From Bacteroidota bacterium (GTDB lineage: Bacteria; Bacteroidota; Bacteroidia; Chitinophagales; Saprospiraceae), in contig JAKOVW010000039.1 of NCBI GenBank assembly GCA_029781865.1, forward strand, positions 124,001-188,000: 64,000 bases of DNA, read 5' to 3'. Below, piece by piece: positions 9,391-17,546 of this stretch. How positions within the stretch are numbered: position 1 is the stretch's first letter; each line of letters opens with the position of its first letter. Under the pieces are notes generated by a model. The model was not told the DNA's origin. It worked only from the letters and a program-made list of their open reading frames with translations, and ran no database searches. The position numbers and the translations under genes are program-made.

Positions 9391-9663
9391 TTATTGTTTT
9401 GTCATTATTTCTAAATCCATTCCACAAACAGGACAAAGTCCAGCCTTATCGGAAATTACTTGCAGATCCATTGGACATTGATAAAAAGTTTGACCTCTTT
9501 TTAAAGTATTGGTATCCAGATTGAATGCCTGAGAAGTAGAATCGAGTTTTATTGATTCATTCTCAGAAGGCTCATTTTCAGTTGTTTTGTTTTTTGTAGA
9601 TGGATTGTTACATGTTCCAAGAATTAAAACAACAGTTGCTGAAAAAAGTATTTTATTTATCAT
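9391..9663 (-). CDS. Small heavy-metal-binding-domain lipoprotein
   Basis: This 90-residue protein has an N-terminal signal with a lipobox Cys near residue 18 (LGTC) and a polar Thr/Ser/Glu-rich linker. The C-terminal HMBD motif is YQCPMD, then LCPVCGMDLE. It is essentially a lipid-anchored single metal ribbon in the periplasm. In this copy the usual His of CPMHP is Asp, which may change metal affinity. It lies between the NHL-propeller T9SS gene and the ATP-grasp/copB pair. A chaperone or sensor role for copper is inferred. Confidence 0.78.
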   Translation of the reverse strand: MINKILFSATVVLILGTCNNPSTKNKTTENEPSENESIKLDSTSQAFNLDTNTLKRGQTFYQCPMDLQVISDKAGLCPVCGMDLEIMTKQ

Positions 9664-9774
9664 TTTATAAGTCTTTAAATTTTATTATTCAATTAAATTT
9701 TTATGTCGAACATTTTATCATAGCCTTCCTTGCGATTGGATTCTCAGGAAATAATATTTTAACAATTGATATGA

Positions 9775-11526
9775 CTAATTTTTAATAATTTTTTTATTCA
9801 TTACACTTTTGTTTGCATTAACCTGGATCATATAAACCCCAGAATTTAAATCCATCAAGTTTATAAGAGAATTTAAAGAATTTGGCTTTAGATATTTTAT
9901 AACTTGGCCTGTCATATTGAATAAAATTATATAATCGGGGATGTGGTCGGTACTAATAGTTACTGTTGATGAAACTGGGTTCGGATAAATTCTCAATAAA
10001 TTACTTTGCACTATATTATTATTAATTCCGGTAAGTAAAACATTGGTTGTATCCAACCGAACCACCTGACTTAAAGTTTTATTTACATACCATAATTTTC
10101 CGTCTGGTCCAATTTTAATTCCCATAATACCTGCATTGCCAGTAGAAACTTTACCAATAAACTCAGCATTTGTTCCAGAAATATCATAAAAATTGATATC
10201 GCCTGTTGAGAAATCACTAACGAGTAGCCTGTTATTAAATAATTCTATACCCGCGGGATTAGTCAAGCCAGTTGTAATTACATCTTCTACCGTCGCGTTT
10301 TGGTAAGCAGAATATTCGCTTACTTGTTCGTAAGGTGGAAGATTATAGCCAAATGAACCCGTGCTAATGTTCAATCTTTTCACTTTCTTATCTGCTGTTG
10401 AAACATAGTACAACCAATTTGTTGTCTTATCCAGTACCAGATGACTGACAACGTCATGAGTTGATTCCGCATAAAATTCAGCATCAACGTATCTTCTTAT
10501 GATTCCATCACTATGATCGCTTTGACCAGGGCCATGATCTTCTTCAAAATCATATCGAACAATATCATTACTATTGCCATCTGTTACCCAGAATACATTA
10601 TCACTTTCACCGCAAATTCCCATGCAATAAGGACTTTGATGAAGCATATCCAGATGACTTCCATTGCCACCTGGTGGGGTTTTAGCATAAATAGCAGGAT
10701 CACTGGACCATAAGGCTGGTCCGGTAAATGGATTTCCTCCATCATGATTAGCATCATATACTCCGGTTGATGTTGCAAAATTTTCATTTTCGCTAAATGC
10801 AATGCCGGTTGGCAAGCTCATGAAATGATATGAGTTTCCATCCTTTTGTAATTTAGAAGTTTGTCCAGTCAATCCTGCATTAGAAAATTTTACAGTTGAC
10901 CCACCACTTGACTCGGTGCCTTTATTGATAACCCATAATTCATAACGACTTAATACCGGATGAAAATCCAAATCTCTTGGTTGGTTTACTCCTTTTGTGC
11001 TATTTCCGATAATCGTCTTTTTTGATACAAAAGTCAGGTAACTATCAATAATATTAGGAATAGGAGGAGCTATGACTATAGTTTTGACTATAGTATCATT
11101 AGTATGATTCTCATCTATATTTCCATTGACATCTTCTGTCCAAACTTTTAATACAAACGAACCTATTTGATTTGCTTTCCATGCAATAGGATGAACATAA
11201 GTATAAAATATACCAAAGTCTAATGCCAGGCCGTCTATTTTTGCAGTAACTGGAATTTCATTATCAATTTGATAAACAAGATTAAAATAATTAATTGGAT
11301 TATTCCCATTATTTACTACCTGTCCACTTATATAAATATCTCCAGGTTGGTTGTAAGATTTTGTTTTGATTTTATTATTTTGCAAGTCCCAATCCAATGA
11401 TTGAATATCATCTGTATTCATTACTTCATACGGCTTGTCAAATTTATAATAAGGAATTAAAGATTTGTTTTGAGCTGATTGGAGTATTAACAATGTTAAT
11501 AACCATAGAATAGTTGATTTTTTCAT
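9775..11526 (-). CDS. T9SS type A secreted beta-propeller (NHL-like) protein
   Basis: This 583-residue protein has a short signal peptide (residues 1-20). An N-terminal Ig-like beta region (about 55-150) is followed by a propeller of NHL/SMP-30-like repeats (about 175-490: FWVTDGNSNDIVRYDF, GLTNPAGIELFNNRLLVSD, GIMGIKIGPDGKLWYVN). A T9SS type A sorting domain covers the last 75 residues (IYPNPVSSTVTIS). It is probably displayed or released at the cell surface. It lies 44 bp downstream of a MauG-like gene in the MbnP-MauG-MauG cluster, so it may act on or with the product of those enzymes. No catalytic residues could be assigned. Confidence 0.78.
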   Translation of the reverse strand: MKKSTILWLLTLLILQSAQNKSLIPYYKFDKPYEVMNTDDIQSLDWDLQNNKIKTKSYNQPGDIYISGQVVNNGNNPINYFNLVYQIDNEIPVTAKIDGLALDFGIFYTYVHPIAWKANQIGSFVLKVWTEDVNGNIDENHTNDTIVKTIVIAPPIPNIIDSYLTFVSKKTIIGNSTKGVNQPRDLDFHPVLSRYELWVINKGTESSGGSTVKFSNAGLTGQTSKLQKDGNSYHFMSLPTGIAFSENENFATSTGVYDANHDGGNPFTGPALWSSDPAIYAKTPPGGNGSHLDMLHQSPYCMGICGESDNVFWVTDGNSNDIVRYDFEEDHGPGQSDHSDGIIRRYVDAEFYAESTHDVVSHLVLDKTTNWLYYVSTADKKVKRLNISTGSFGYNLPPYEQVSEYSAYQNATVEDVITTGLTNPAGIELFNNRLLVSDFSTGDINFYDISGTNAEFIGKVSTGNAGIMGIKIGPDGKLWYVNKTLSQVVRLDTTNVLLTGINNNIVQSNLLRIYPNPVSSTVTISTDHIPDYIILFNMTGQVIKYLKPNSLNSLINLMDLNSGVYMIQVNANKSVMNKKIIKN

Positions 11527-11569
11527 GACTAGTTGTTTTAATTTAAAAATGATAAGGACACTCTCATTA

Positions 11570-12643
11570 TTAAAATGGATTTTTGTATTCTGGGTTATTC
11601 AGATAGGTAAAGTCGTTTAACGTAATCAAAAAAGCAATAAGGTCTTTCGTGTCTTGGTTGTTTAGATTTAGCCCACTCAAATTATGAAGTAAAAGATCAC
11701 TTGTTGTGCTTGACATTTTTACATTGGAATTATAATGATTAATTACTTCGTCCAATGTTTTAAACCGACTATCGTGCATATAGGGAGAAGTCAAAGCAAT
11801 GTTACGCAAAGAGGGGACTTTAAACTTTGCCTTATCGGTTACATTTTGACTGACATTAAATCTCCCTAGATCTTTAAAATTAACTTCTTCATCCAGGCCA
11901 TTATTCAGGAATTCATTATTTGTAAAATTATATCCACTATGACAATGGAAACATTCAGCCCCTTTAATATTGTTTACTGGATCAGGTTCACTAAAAAACA
12001 AATCCTTACCTCTTAATTCTTCAGGGGAAAAAGAGACTTCACCTTTTAAATACTTGTCATATTTGGAGTCATGACTTACTATCGTCATCATAAATTGCTC
12101 TAAGGCAAGACTTACTTTTAATGAACTCACCGAATCACTTCCAAAAGCCCGGATAAACTGATCTTTGTATTTCTTATCGCTCTGCAATTTTGAAACCATG
12201 TTAGGTAAAGTCTCATTCATTTCGAGCGCATCTTGAATAGGTTTCAATGCCTGGTCGCGTAATAATGGGGCACGACCGTCCCAAAAAAATCCATTGGTAT
12301 GATATACAAGATTAAATATGGGCATAGCATTCCGCTTTCCCTCCAATTTTTCTACTCCTATACTAAATGGCCTAATGTCCGTAAAAGCATCCTTTTGTAT
12401 ATGACAGTCTGCACAGGACTGTGTCAGATCTTTTGATAATTTTTTCTCATAGAATAGCATCCTTCCAAGTTTTACTTTAGCATTAGTAAGGATGTTATCC
12501 GCTGGAATAGTCGGATCTGGTAAATCTCCATTCAGCTTAAGGTTAAAAAGTGTCGAATCATACACAGGTTTCTCCTCATCTTTACTGCAGGTCACAGTTA
12601 AAAATAATAGAGTGATAATAACAAGTACAAATTGAATTTTCAT
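11570..12643 (-). CDS. MauG-like di-haem cytochrome c peroxidase family lipoprotein (second copy)
   Basis: This 357-residue periplasmic protein has a lipobox Cys20 (VTCSKD). It carries two c-type haem motifs: CADCH near residue 80 followed by KDAFTD, and CFHCH near residue 235 followed by SGYNFTNN. LRNIALTSPYMHDSRF and a C-terminal FLITLNDF region are also present. This is the bacterial CcpA/MauG superfamily. Members either reduce H2O2 or, as MauG and MbnH, oxidise aromatic side chains of a partner protein. The upstream paralogue overlaps its start by 4 bp (ATGA), and MbnP is the first gene of the set, which favours the MbnH-like role for at least one of the two. Confidence 0.85.
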   Translation of the reverse strand: MKIQFVLVIITLLFLTVTCSKDEEKPVYDSTLFNLKLNGDLPDPTIPADNILTNAKVKLGRMLFYEKKLSKDLTQSCADCHIQKDAFTDIRPFSIGVEKLEGKRNAMPIFNLVYHTNGFFWDGRAPLLRDQALKPIQDALEMNETLPNMVSKLQSDKKYKDQFIRAFGSDSVSSLKVSLALEQFMMTIVSHDSKYDKYLKGEVSFSPEELRGKDLFFSEPDPVNNIKGAECFHCHSGYNFTNNEFLNNGLDEEVNFKDLGRFNVSQNVTDKAKFKVPSLRNIALTSPYMHDSRFKTLDEVINHYNSNVKMSSTTSDLLLHNLSGLNLNNQDTKDLIAFLITLNDFTYLNNPEYKNPF

Positions 12644-13656
12644 TGAATTCTATAATTTAAATTATTAATGAAATGATCATCCGTTAAAGACTTTAAAAAG
12701 TCTATGAGATCTGTTTTTTCTTTTTCGCTAATTGTGAATCCTGAAATTAATGGGTTTTTATGTGGATTATTTTTCCCGCCGGATTTATAATGTTCAACGA
12801 TTTCTTCCAATGTATTGATGCTTCCATCATGCATATATGGATAAGTAATTTCAACATTTCTAAGTGATGGCACTTTGAATAAAGAGCGATCTTCTTCTTT
12901 ATTTGTAAGCCTCATTCTACCTTCGTCTGGATCATTTTCATACAATCCATTATTTGCAAATGAATAGTTTGAAAAATTAAAACCGCTGTGGCATTGACTG
13001 CATTTTAATTCAGGACTATTAAATAATTTTAGTCCATTTTGAGCCGATGATGACAATGCTTTCAAATCTCCGCGTATAAAATCATCATAAGGTGAGTTTC
13101 CACTTAATAAAGCCCTTTCAAAAGTTGCAATTGAACGTGTAATTACGAATGGATCGGGTAATCGATTATAAGCCTGTAAACTCATCTCTTGATAAATCTT
13201 TTGACGATTTAATTTATCTGCGATGAGCAGTATATTATCATCGAATTCATTATGCTCCTGAATTGGTACACCTACTTGCATTTCTAATGTAGGCACGCCA
13301 CCTTCGCGCAATAAATAGGGCAGATATACAACATTGCCCAAAGAAGGTGCATTACGAGTACCGATTCGATCCATAATTCCTTCACTTACTTTCTTCCGGT
13401 CGGTAAATGCGAATTCTGGTTTATGACACGAAGCACATGAAATTGTTGAATCACTGGACAGAATTGGATCATAAAATAATTTTCGTCCAAGTAAAAACCT
13501 GGATTCATTAAATTCATTATCCATAGGAAAAGTTGGATTTGGAAACCCGTAGGGAACATCTAAATAGCCCACCACTTTAGATTCTTCTTTTTGGCATGAA
13601 CACATTAGGAGAAATAGTACATAAACCAACCATCCGATTACAGATTTCCAATCCAT
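12640..13656 (-). CDS. MauG/MbnH-like di-haem peroxidase family lipoprotein (first copy)
   Basis: The likely ATG at 13656 gives about 338 residues; an upstream in-frame TTG abuts the MbnP stop and is less likely. The signal peptide ends in a lipobox (LLMCSC). Haem motifs are CASCH, followed by KPEFAFTDRK, and CSQCH, followed by SGFNFSN, with the family block LRNVEITYPYMHDGS. It belongs to the di-haem peroxidase/MauG superfamily. MbnH, the partner of MbnP in methanotrophs, is of this type and converts a tryptophan of MbnP to kynurenine. The gene sits directly after mbnP (12 bp from its stop) and overlaps the next MauG gene by 4 bp, so the three are almost certainly one transcription unit. Confidence 0.85.
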   Translation of the reverse strand: MDWKSVIGWLVYVLFLLMCSCQKEESKVVGYLDVPYGFPNPTFPMDNEFNESRFLLGRKLFYDPILSSDSTISCASCHKPEFAFTDRKKVSEGIMDRIGTRNAPSLGNVVYLPYLLREGGVPTLEMQVGVPIQEHNEFDDNILLIADKLNRQKIYQEMSLQAYNRLPDPFVITRSIATFERALLSGNSPYDDFIRGDLKALSSSAQNGLKLFNSPELKCSQCHSGFNFSNYSFANNGLYENDPDEGRMRLTNKEEDRSLFKVPSLRNVEITYPYMHDGSINTLEEIVEHYKSGGKNNPHKNPLISGFTISEKEKTDLIDFLKSLTDDHFINNLNYRIQ

Positions 13657-13668
13657 TCTTTCAAACAA

Positions 13669-14646
13669 TTATCTTTTCACAAGTTTACCTGTAGATACAA
13701 TTTGATGTTCTTGGGTAAAGGAATAGAAGTAATTTCCTACTATGAGCTGGTCATCTAAATTAATTATCCCTTCTTTAGTATTCAATTTTAATTCCTGAAT
13801 TGCTTTACCATTTGAATCAAACAATTTAAATTGCAAATTAGAAAAGGAAGCAAATGCATATTTTATAAAAACTTCATTTGCTCCATAAATAACTTCAGAG
13901 TTCAAATTATTATATGCATCTTTAGTCGCCGTATGATGAATAAAAGGGCTAAATATTTTTTGTGATCCATTTGCTATTAAAACTGCCGCACTGCCTGTTT
14001 CTCCATGATTTGTTGCACCACCCGCTATCACGATATTATCCAGTAATAGATTATATTCTGCTCGCATATCAATATATATTTTGCCATTTTCAAAAACAGT
14101 TTGAACCGGATAGGATTTTGTTTTGAAATTAGAATCACCTAATCCTTCGATATTAACTGCATCCAAAAAGGAGCCATTTGTTCTTGCAGCATTAGCTGAT
14201 AAAGAAATAAAACGATATCCCGCGGTCCATCCCCAATTCATGGTAGGATTTTTAGGCGCGAGTGCATGATCTGATGGAAAGGAAGCAGGGTCTAGATGGT
14301 TAGAAGCTGCGTCTACACCAATCGCGAAATCTATTTTTTCAATATTATTAACATTGGACAAAAGTCCCAATGAGAATTCGCTCGAAGTCTGTTTGGAAGG
14401 ATCTACAAATAGATATACTGTATTCAGGGCTAACTCTTGGCCACCATCATGAGTAATCTTAATGCCTGAAAGATAGTATTGCAATCGGGTTAATTTATAT
14501 TTTGTTCCCAATGGAGACGTGGCTTCTTGGTTTAAAGCAAATGCTTTGCCATCCAATCGGTGGTCGAATCGAAGCATAACTTCAGTTTGTGCCTGGGATA
14601 ATTGCCTTAAAGCAATTAGTAAGAAAAGAAGTAAAAGTTTTTTCAT
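13669..14646 (-). CDS. MbnP-family copper-binding protein
   Basis: This 325-residue exported protein has a signal peptide ending at QLSQAQ. MbnP family features are HRLDGKAF, YKLTRLQYYLSGI near residues 50-62, a central HALAPKNPTMNWGWTAGYRF block with the tryptophans, and HGETGSA. In methanotrophs MbnP binds copper through a site that includes a kynurenine made by the MauG-like enzyme MbnH. The C-terminal 65 residues (FKLFDSNGKAIQEL ... STGKLVKR) look like a T9SS type A sorting domain, so this copy may be secreted to the surface rather than held in the periplasm. It is followed immediately by two MauG-like genes. Confidence 0.83.
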   Translation of the reverse strand: MKKLLLLFLLIALRQLSQAQTEVMLRFDHRLDGKAFALNQEATSPLGTKYKLTRLQYYLSGIKITHDGGQELALNTVYLFVDPSKQTSSEFSLGLLSNVNNIEKIDFAIGVDAASNHLDPASFPSDHALAPKNPTMNWGWTAGYRFISLSANAARTNGSFLDAVNIEGLGDSNFKTKSYPVQTVFENGKIYIDMRAEYNLLLDNIVIAGGATNHGETGSAAVLIANGSQKIFSPFIHHTATKDAYNNLNSEVIYGANEVFIKYAFASFSNLQFKLFDSNGKAIQELKLNTKEGIINLDDQLIVGNYFYSFTQEHQIVSTGKLVKR

Positions 14647-14797
14647 GTTTTTAATTTAATGAATGATAAATAGTTAAATTGATACACAGTATAATTACTG
14701 AATTCTCTTGGAAAAGAGAATCGATTAAAATGAATACATCAAGCTTCAATCTACATTGGAAGCAGATTGATAAGCTATAATGTCCAATAAAGAAGGT

Positions 14798-15244
14798 TTA
14801 ACAGCGAATGACTCGGATCAACCGATAAATATCAAGGATGATCTCCGGAGGATAATAGTGTTGACAATAAATTTTGGTATAGAATGGAAACTCAAAGACT
14901 TGATCAAAGGCAGATGTAGTTGATAGTGTTTTTTCAAAGTTTAAATGCTTCCAGAAGGAAATACCTACTTGTTTGACTCCGAGTGTTGCTCCTTTGATGA
15001 AGTGAGTAAGATCCTCACAACATGGCTTTTTACTTAATTCACTGGAAGGGCTGTTCCTCTGATGGCTATTTAGATCTTTAGCTGAATGGCACTTGGATTT
15101 TTTTGGTGAACAGCATGATTTTGGTTTTATAAATAAACCGGTGGTTGTGCCTTTTTTATTACATACATGTTCAAACACATGGATTCCAAATGAGGAAAAC
15201 AACATATTTAAACAAACAACAATATGTAATGCCTTTGTAATCAA
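14798..15244 (-). CDS. HYC_CC_PP-like Cys-rich protein
   Basis: This 148-residue protein has an N-terminal hydrophobic segment (residues 5-22) and then HVCNKKG (the His-x-Cys element). Two Cys pairs follow (SCCSPKK, KPCCEDL), and the C-terminus contains YYPPE. The order H-x-C, CC, CC, PP is that of the small Bacteroidota family named for these motifs, which is found beside copper and heavy-metal efflux genes. Function is not established; membrane-linked metal binding is likely. The gene lies upstream of mbnP on the same strand (151 bp gap), with a -7 promoter box about 32 bp before its start. Confidence 0.72.
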   Translation of the reverse strand: MITKALHIVVCLNMLFSSFGIHVFEHVCNKKGTTTGLFIKPKSCCSPKKSKCHSAKDLNSHQRNSPSSELSKKPCCEDLTHFIKGATLGVKQVGISFWKHLNFEKTLSTTSAFDQVFEFPFYTKIYCQHYYPPEIILDIYRLIRVIRC

Positions 15245-15275
15245 TTTATATGATAAAACAAGTTACTTAACTTTA

Positions 15276-15283
15276 CAAATTTA
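15276..15283 (-). promoter_or_regulatory. Candidate -7 box for the HYC_CC_PP-mbnP-mauG unit
   Basis: On the minus strand the sequence reads TAAATTTG, an exact match to the Bacteroidota -7 consensus TAnnTTTG. It lies about 32 bp before the ATG at 15244. A good -33 TTTG at the expected 19-bp spacing is not seen, so this is a partial match only. Confidence 0.35.
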
Positions 15284-15347
15284 ATAATAAACTTTAATCA
15301 ACATCATAAAAAAAAATTGAAAAAAATTACTTAATGTCCTTTTTATA

Positions 15348-15377
15348 TAAAAAAAGAGCACTGGTAAGCCAGTGCTC
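15348..15377 (-). terminator. Rho-independent terminator of the PKD/T9SS gene
   Basis: A perfect 9-bp stem (GAGCACTGG/CCAGTGCTC, 4-nt loop, 15356-15377) is followed on the minus strand by a run of seven T. It begins 30 bp after the stop of the gene at 15407-16591, so that gene is a separate transcript from the mbnP operon. Confidence 0.85.
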
Positions 15378-15406
15378 CATATAATACAGGTTATATCTTT
15401 TATTGA

Positions 15407-16591
15407 TTATTTTTCAATAGTAATTTTCTGAGTAAATGTTTCTTTGCCTACTACCATCTTAATATAATAGTAACCAGGATTAAGATTGAGAGCGTTTATG
15501 GGTTGCGTATGTGCTCCTTTTGATTCTTTCTTACTACTGATTTTACTTGACCTGATTCCTTGCATATCGTATATTTCAATTAATACGTCAGTTTCATCTG
15601 TAAGTTCGTATTCAATGGTGGTATTTGAAACAAGGGGGTTGGGATAAACTAAAATGTAAACCGGATTTTTAAATTCTCCGAAATTTGCTACGGATGGTAA
15701 TGGAATAAAAGATTCCCCAATCATTTCATGAAAATGATGTATCACAATATGTTGACACACATGACTGGTGCAGATTCCATCATTATCCGTAATAATCAGA
15801 CAAACAGTGTAATTGCCTGGATGGGAATAAGTATGGGAAGGATTTTGTTCATTAGAGGTAGTGCCATCACCAAAATCCCAGGCCCAGGTTCCTATCGTTC
15901 CATCGCTGGTAGATTGATCTGTAAAATCAAAACTCGGCTGATTAGGGTCAGGCTGATGAAAGATAAAAGCAGCATGGCAGACACCTGCCGGTGGATGATG
16001 CACAACAACATGTTGACAAATATGACTGCTGCAAACTCCATCATCATCAGTGATTGTTAGGCAGACAGTGTATGTTCCAGGATTGGCATAAGTATGAATA
16101 GGATTCTGCTCAGAAGAGGTAGTACCATCACCAAAATCCCAATTCCAGAAACCTATCGTGCCATCACTGGTAGATTTGTCGGTAAAATTAAAACTTGGTT
16201 GATTTGGGTCAGGCTGGTGAAAGATAAAGGCAGCATGACAGACGCCTGCAGGAGGATGATGGATCACAATCTGGTGACATACATGATTGGTGCAGCCGTG
16301 ATCGTCCGTGATGTTAAGACAAACAGTGTAAGTTCCAGGATTGGCGTAAGTATGAGTAGGGTTTTGTTCAACGGAAGTAGTACCATCACCAAAGTTCCAG
16401 GCCCATGAAGTTATGGTTCCATTGCTTGTTGACTGGTCACTAAAGGTAACCTTGAATCCATCGACTGTAGCATGAAATCCGGGAACACAGTGTTGGGCCT
16501 GCGCCTGCTGAAAGGCCATAGCCAGGCACATGGAAATTATTAAAAATCCTACCCTTTTGAAGGCGATAAAATTTGTCAATATCTGGTTCAT
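15407..16591 (-). CDS. T9SS type A protein with three PKD domains
   Basis: This 394-residue secreted protein has an N-terminal signal (hydrophobic segment about 14-26, ending AQAQ). Three PKD domains of about 85 residues follow, each with the W-x-FGDGTTS signature (WAWNFGDGTTS, WNWDFGDGTTS, WAWDFGDGTTS) and ENPxHTYxxPGxYTVCL. Successive domains are joined by near-identical His-rich linkers (VHHPPAGVCHAAF). A T9SS type A domain (VYPNPLVSNTTIEYEL) ends the protein. The DNA of repeats 2 and 3 is very similar, which shows recent internal duplication. The His/Cys linkers could bind metal, in keeping with the neighbourhood. It has its own terminator. Confidence 0.85.
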   Translation of the reverse strand: MNQILTNFIAFKRVGFLIISMCLAMAFQQAQAQHCVPGFHATVDGFKVTFSDQSTSNGTITSWAWNFGDGTTSVEQNPTHTYANPGTYTVCLNITDDHGCTNHVCHQIVIHHPPAGVCHAAFIFHQPDPNQPSFNFTDKSTSDGTIGFWNWDFGDGTTSSEQNPIHTYANPGTYTVCLTITDDDGVCSSHICQHVVVHHPPAGVCHAAFIFHQPDPNQPSFDFTDQSTSDGTIGTWAWDFGDGTTSNEQNPSHTYSHPGNYTVCLIITDNDGICTSHVCQHIVIHHFHEMIGESFIPLPSVANFGEFKNPVYILVYPNPLVSNTTIEYELTDETDVLIEIYDMQGIRSSKISSKKESKGAHTQPINALNLNPGYYYIKMVVGKETFTQKITIEK

Positions 16592-16778
16592 ACAAAAATA
16601 TTTATTATTTAGATTAAATTCTGAGCAATGATAACCACAGATCTACAGAGTTTAATAAAACAATGTATATCTACTTTGGTAATGCCAAGACGTATTAACT
16701 TGCCTAAAGGTTGCCTTGGATAATTCGAAATCGAAGATTTAATAAGTAGCAACCTATAGGGCAATAATGTAACCACCA

Positions 16779-17018
16779 CTAAATTTTTTCTATACTTTCT
16801 GTACGCAAGATCCTTCCTTATCCATCGTGAATCCTTAAAATATAAATACATGGCAATAGATTATTACTAAACTCTATGATGTATTGCTGGCCTCGTACTG
16901 GCATGAAAGGGTAATTATAAACTTCTTTGCCTTGCGGATCACAAATGTGAATGGAGTAATTATCATTTTTTGAAACGCGTCTAAAAAAATAAAGCCCATC
17001 TTTCGCAGGATTAGGATA
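16779..17018 (-). pseudogene. Relic of a T9SS type A sorting domain
   Basis: On the minus strand from 17018 the frame reads YPNPAKDGLYFF, then DPQGKEVYNYPF and LLPCIYILRIHDG. A TAA at 16820-16818 follows, and after it the frame continues GRILRTESIEKI to a TAG at 16781-16779. This is a recognisable T9SS type A C-terminal domain with one internal stop, and an in-frame TAG lies just before YPNP. No signal peptide or body domain remains. It is the debris of a lost secreted-protein gene in the divergent intergenic region; the rest of 16592-17113 shows nothing else I can name. Confidence 0.7.
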
Positions 17019-17113
17019 CTAGCAAGAGTTGCAAGGGAATTACATCGAAAAAGTCGCAACGCTAGTGATTTAAAATCTTAACCATTTTCTAACATATTTA
17101 TATAGATTTTGAG

Positions 17114-17121
17114 TATATTTG
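17114..17121 (+). promoter_or_regulatory. Candidate -7 box for the cus operon
   Basis: TATATTTG matches the Bacteroidota -7 consensus TAnnTTTG exactly and lies only 6 bp before the ATG at 17128. The transcript would therefore be nearly leaderless. No TTTG at the right spacing for a -33 box is seen, so support is partial. Confidence 0.4.
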
Positions 17122-17127
17122 CCCCCA

Positions 17128-17445
17128 ATGAAATTTTTTACAATCACTTTTAGCGTCTACATCTTGGTATTATCATTGGCACCCTGTGGCGATTTACATG
17201 ATTGTAATGAAATATATGACGTCTCTATATCTGCAAATACTGACCACGATAATCATAAGCATGAAACGGAAACCTGTAGCCCATTTTGTATTTGTACTTG
17301 CTGCGGTTCTACTGTTATAAACATGGATAATCTGGCGACTTTTTCGGATGTCGTCCAGGTCCATTCTAAAGGCTTCCCTGTTTTCAAACAAACCTTTATT
17401 TCAGTGGAGTATTTCCACATCTGGCAACCGCCTAAAATCAGTTAA
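17128..17445 (+). CDS. DUF6660-like small Cys-rich protein
   Basis: The ATG at 17128 (MKFFTITF) gives 105 residues; an in-frame TTG three codons earlier is not needed. It has a signal or membrane segment (residues 3-18), a His/Asp/Glu stretch (NTDHDNHKHETE), the Cys cluster CSPFCICTCCG near residues 51-61, and a C-terminal F-x-IWQPPKIS. This matches the small DUF6660-type proteins that precede CusA-type pumps in Bacteroidota. Metal binding is likely from composition; function is unproven. It leads the plus-strand efflux operon, 101 bp upstream of cusA. Confidence 0.72.
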   Translation: MKFFTITFSVYILVLSLAPCGDLHDCNEIYDVSISANTDHDNHKHETETCSPFCICTCCGSTVINMDNLATFSDVVQVHSKGFPVFKQTFISVEYFHIWQPPKIS

Positions 17446-17546
17446 TGATTTTTTTTTAGTGTTCTTTATTGAACACAAAGTAGAGCTACCTGTGCTGCAT
17501 AAGCCTCACAAGTAGGTAATTCCTCATTCATTATACTGATAAAATT

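Noticed and set aside
16593-16600. TATTTTTG -7 box before the PKD/T9SS gene
   Set aside because: It abuts the start codon by 1 bp, so transcription would begin inside the gene, and there is no -33 partner.
16609-17059. Two short minus-strand reading frames that could be small genes
   Set aside because: Another frame on the same strand encodes a clear T9SS sorting domain with a stop, so these are overlapping frames of a relic, not genes.
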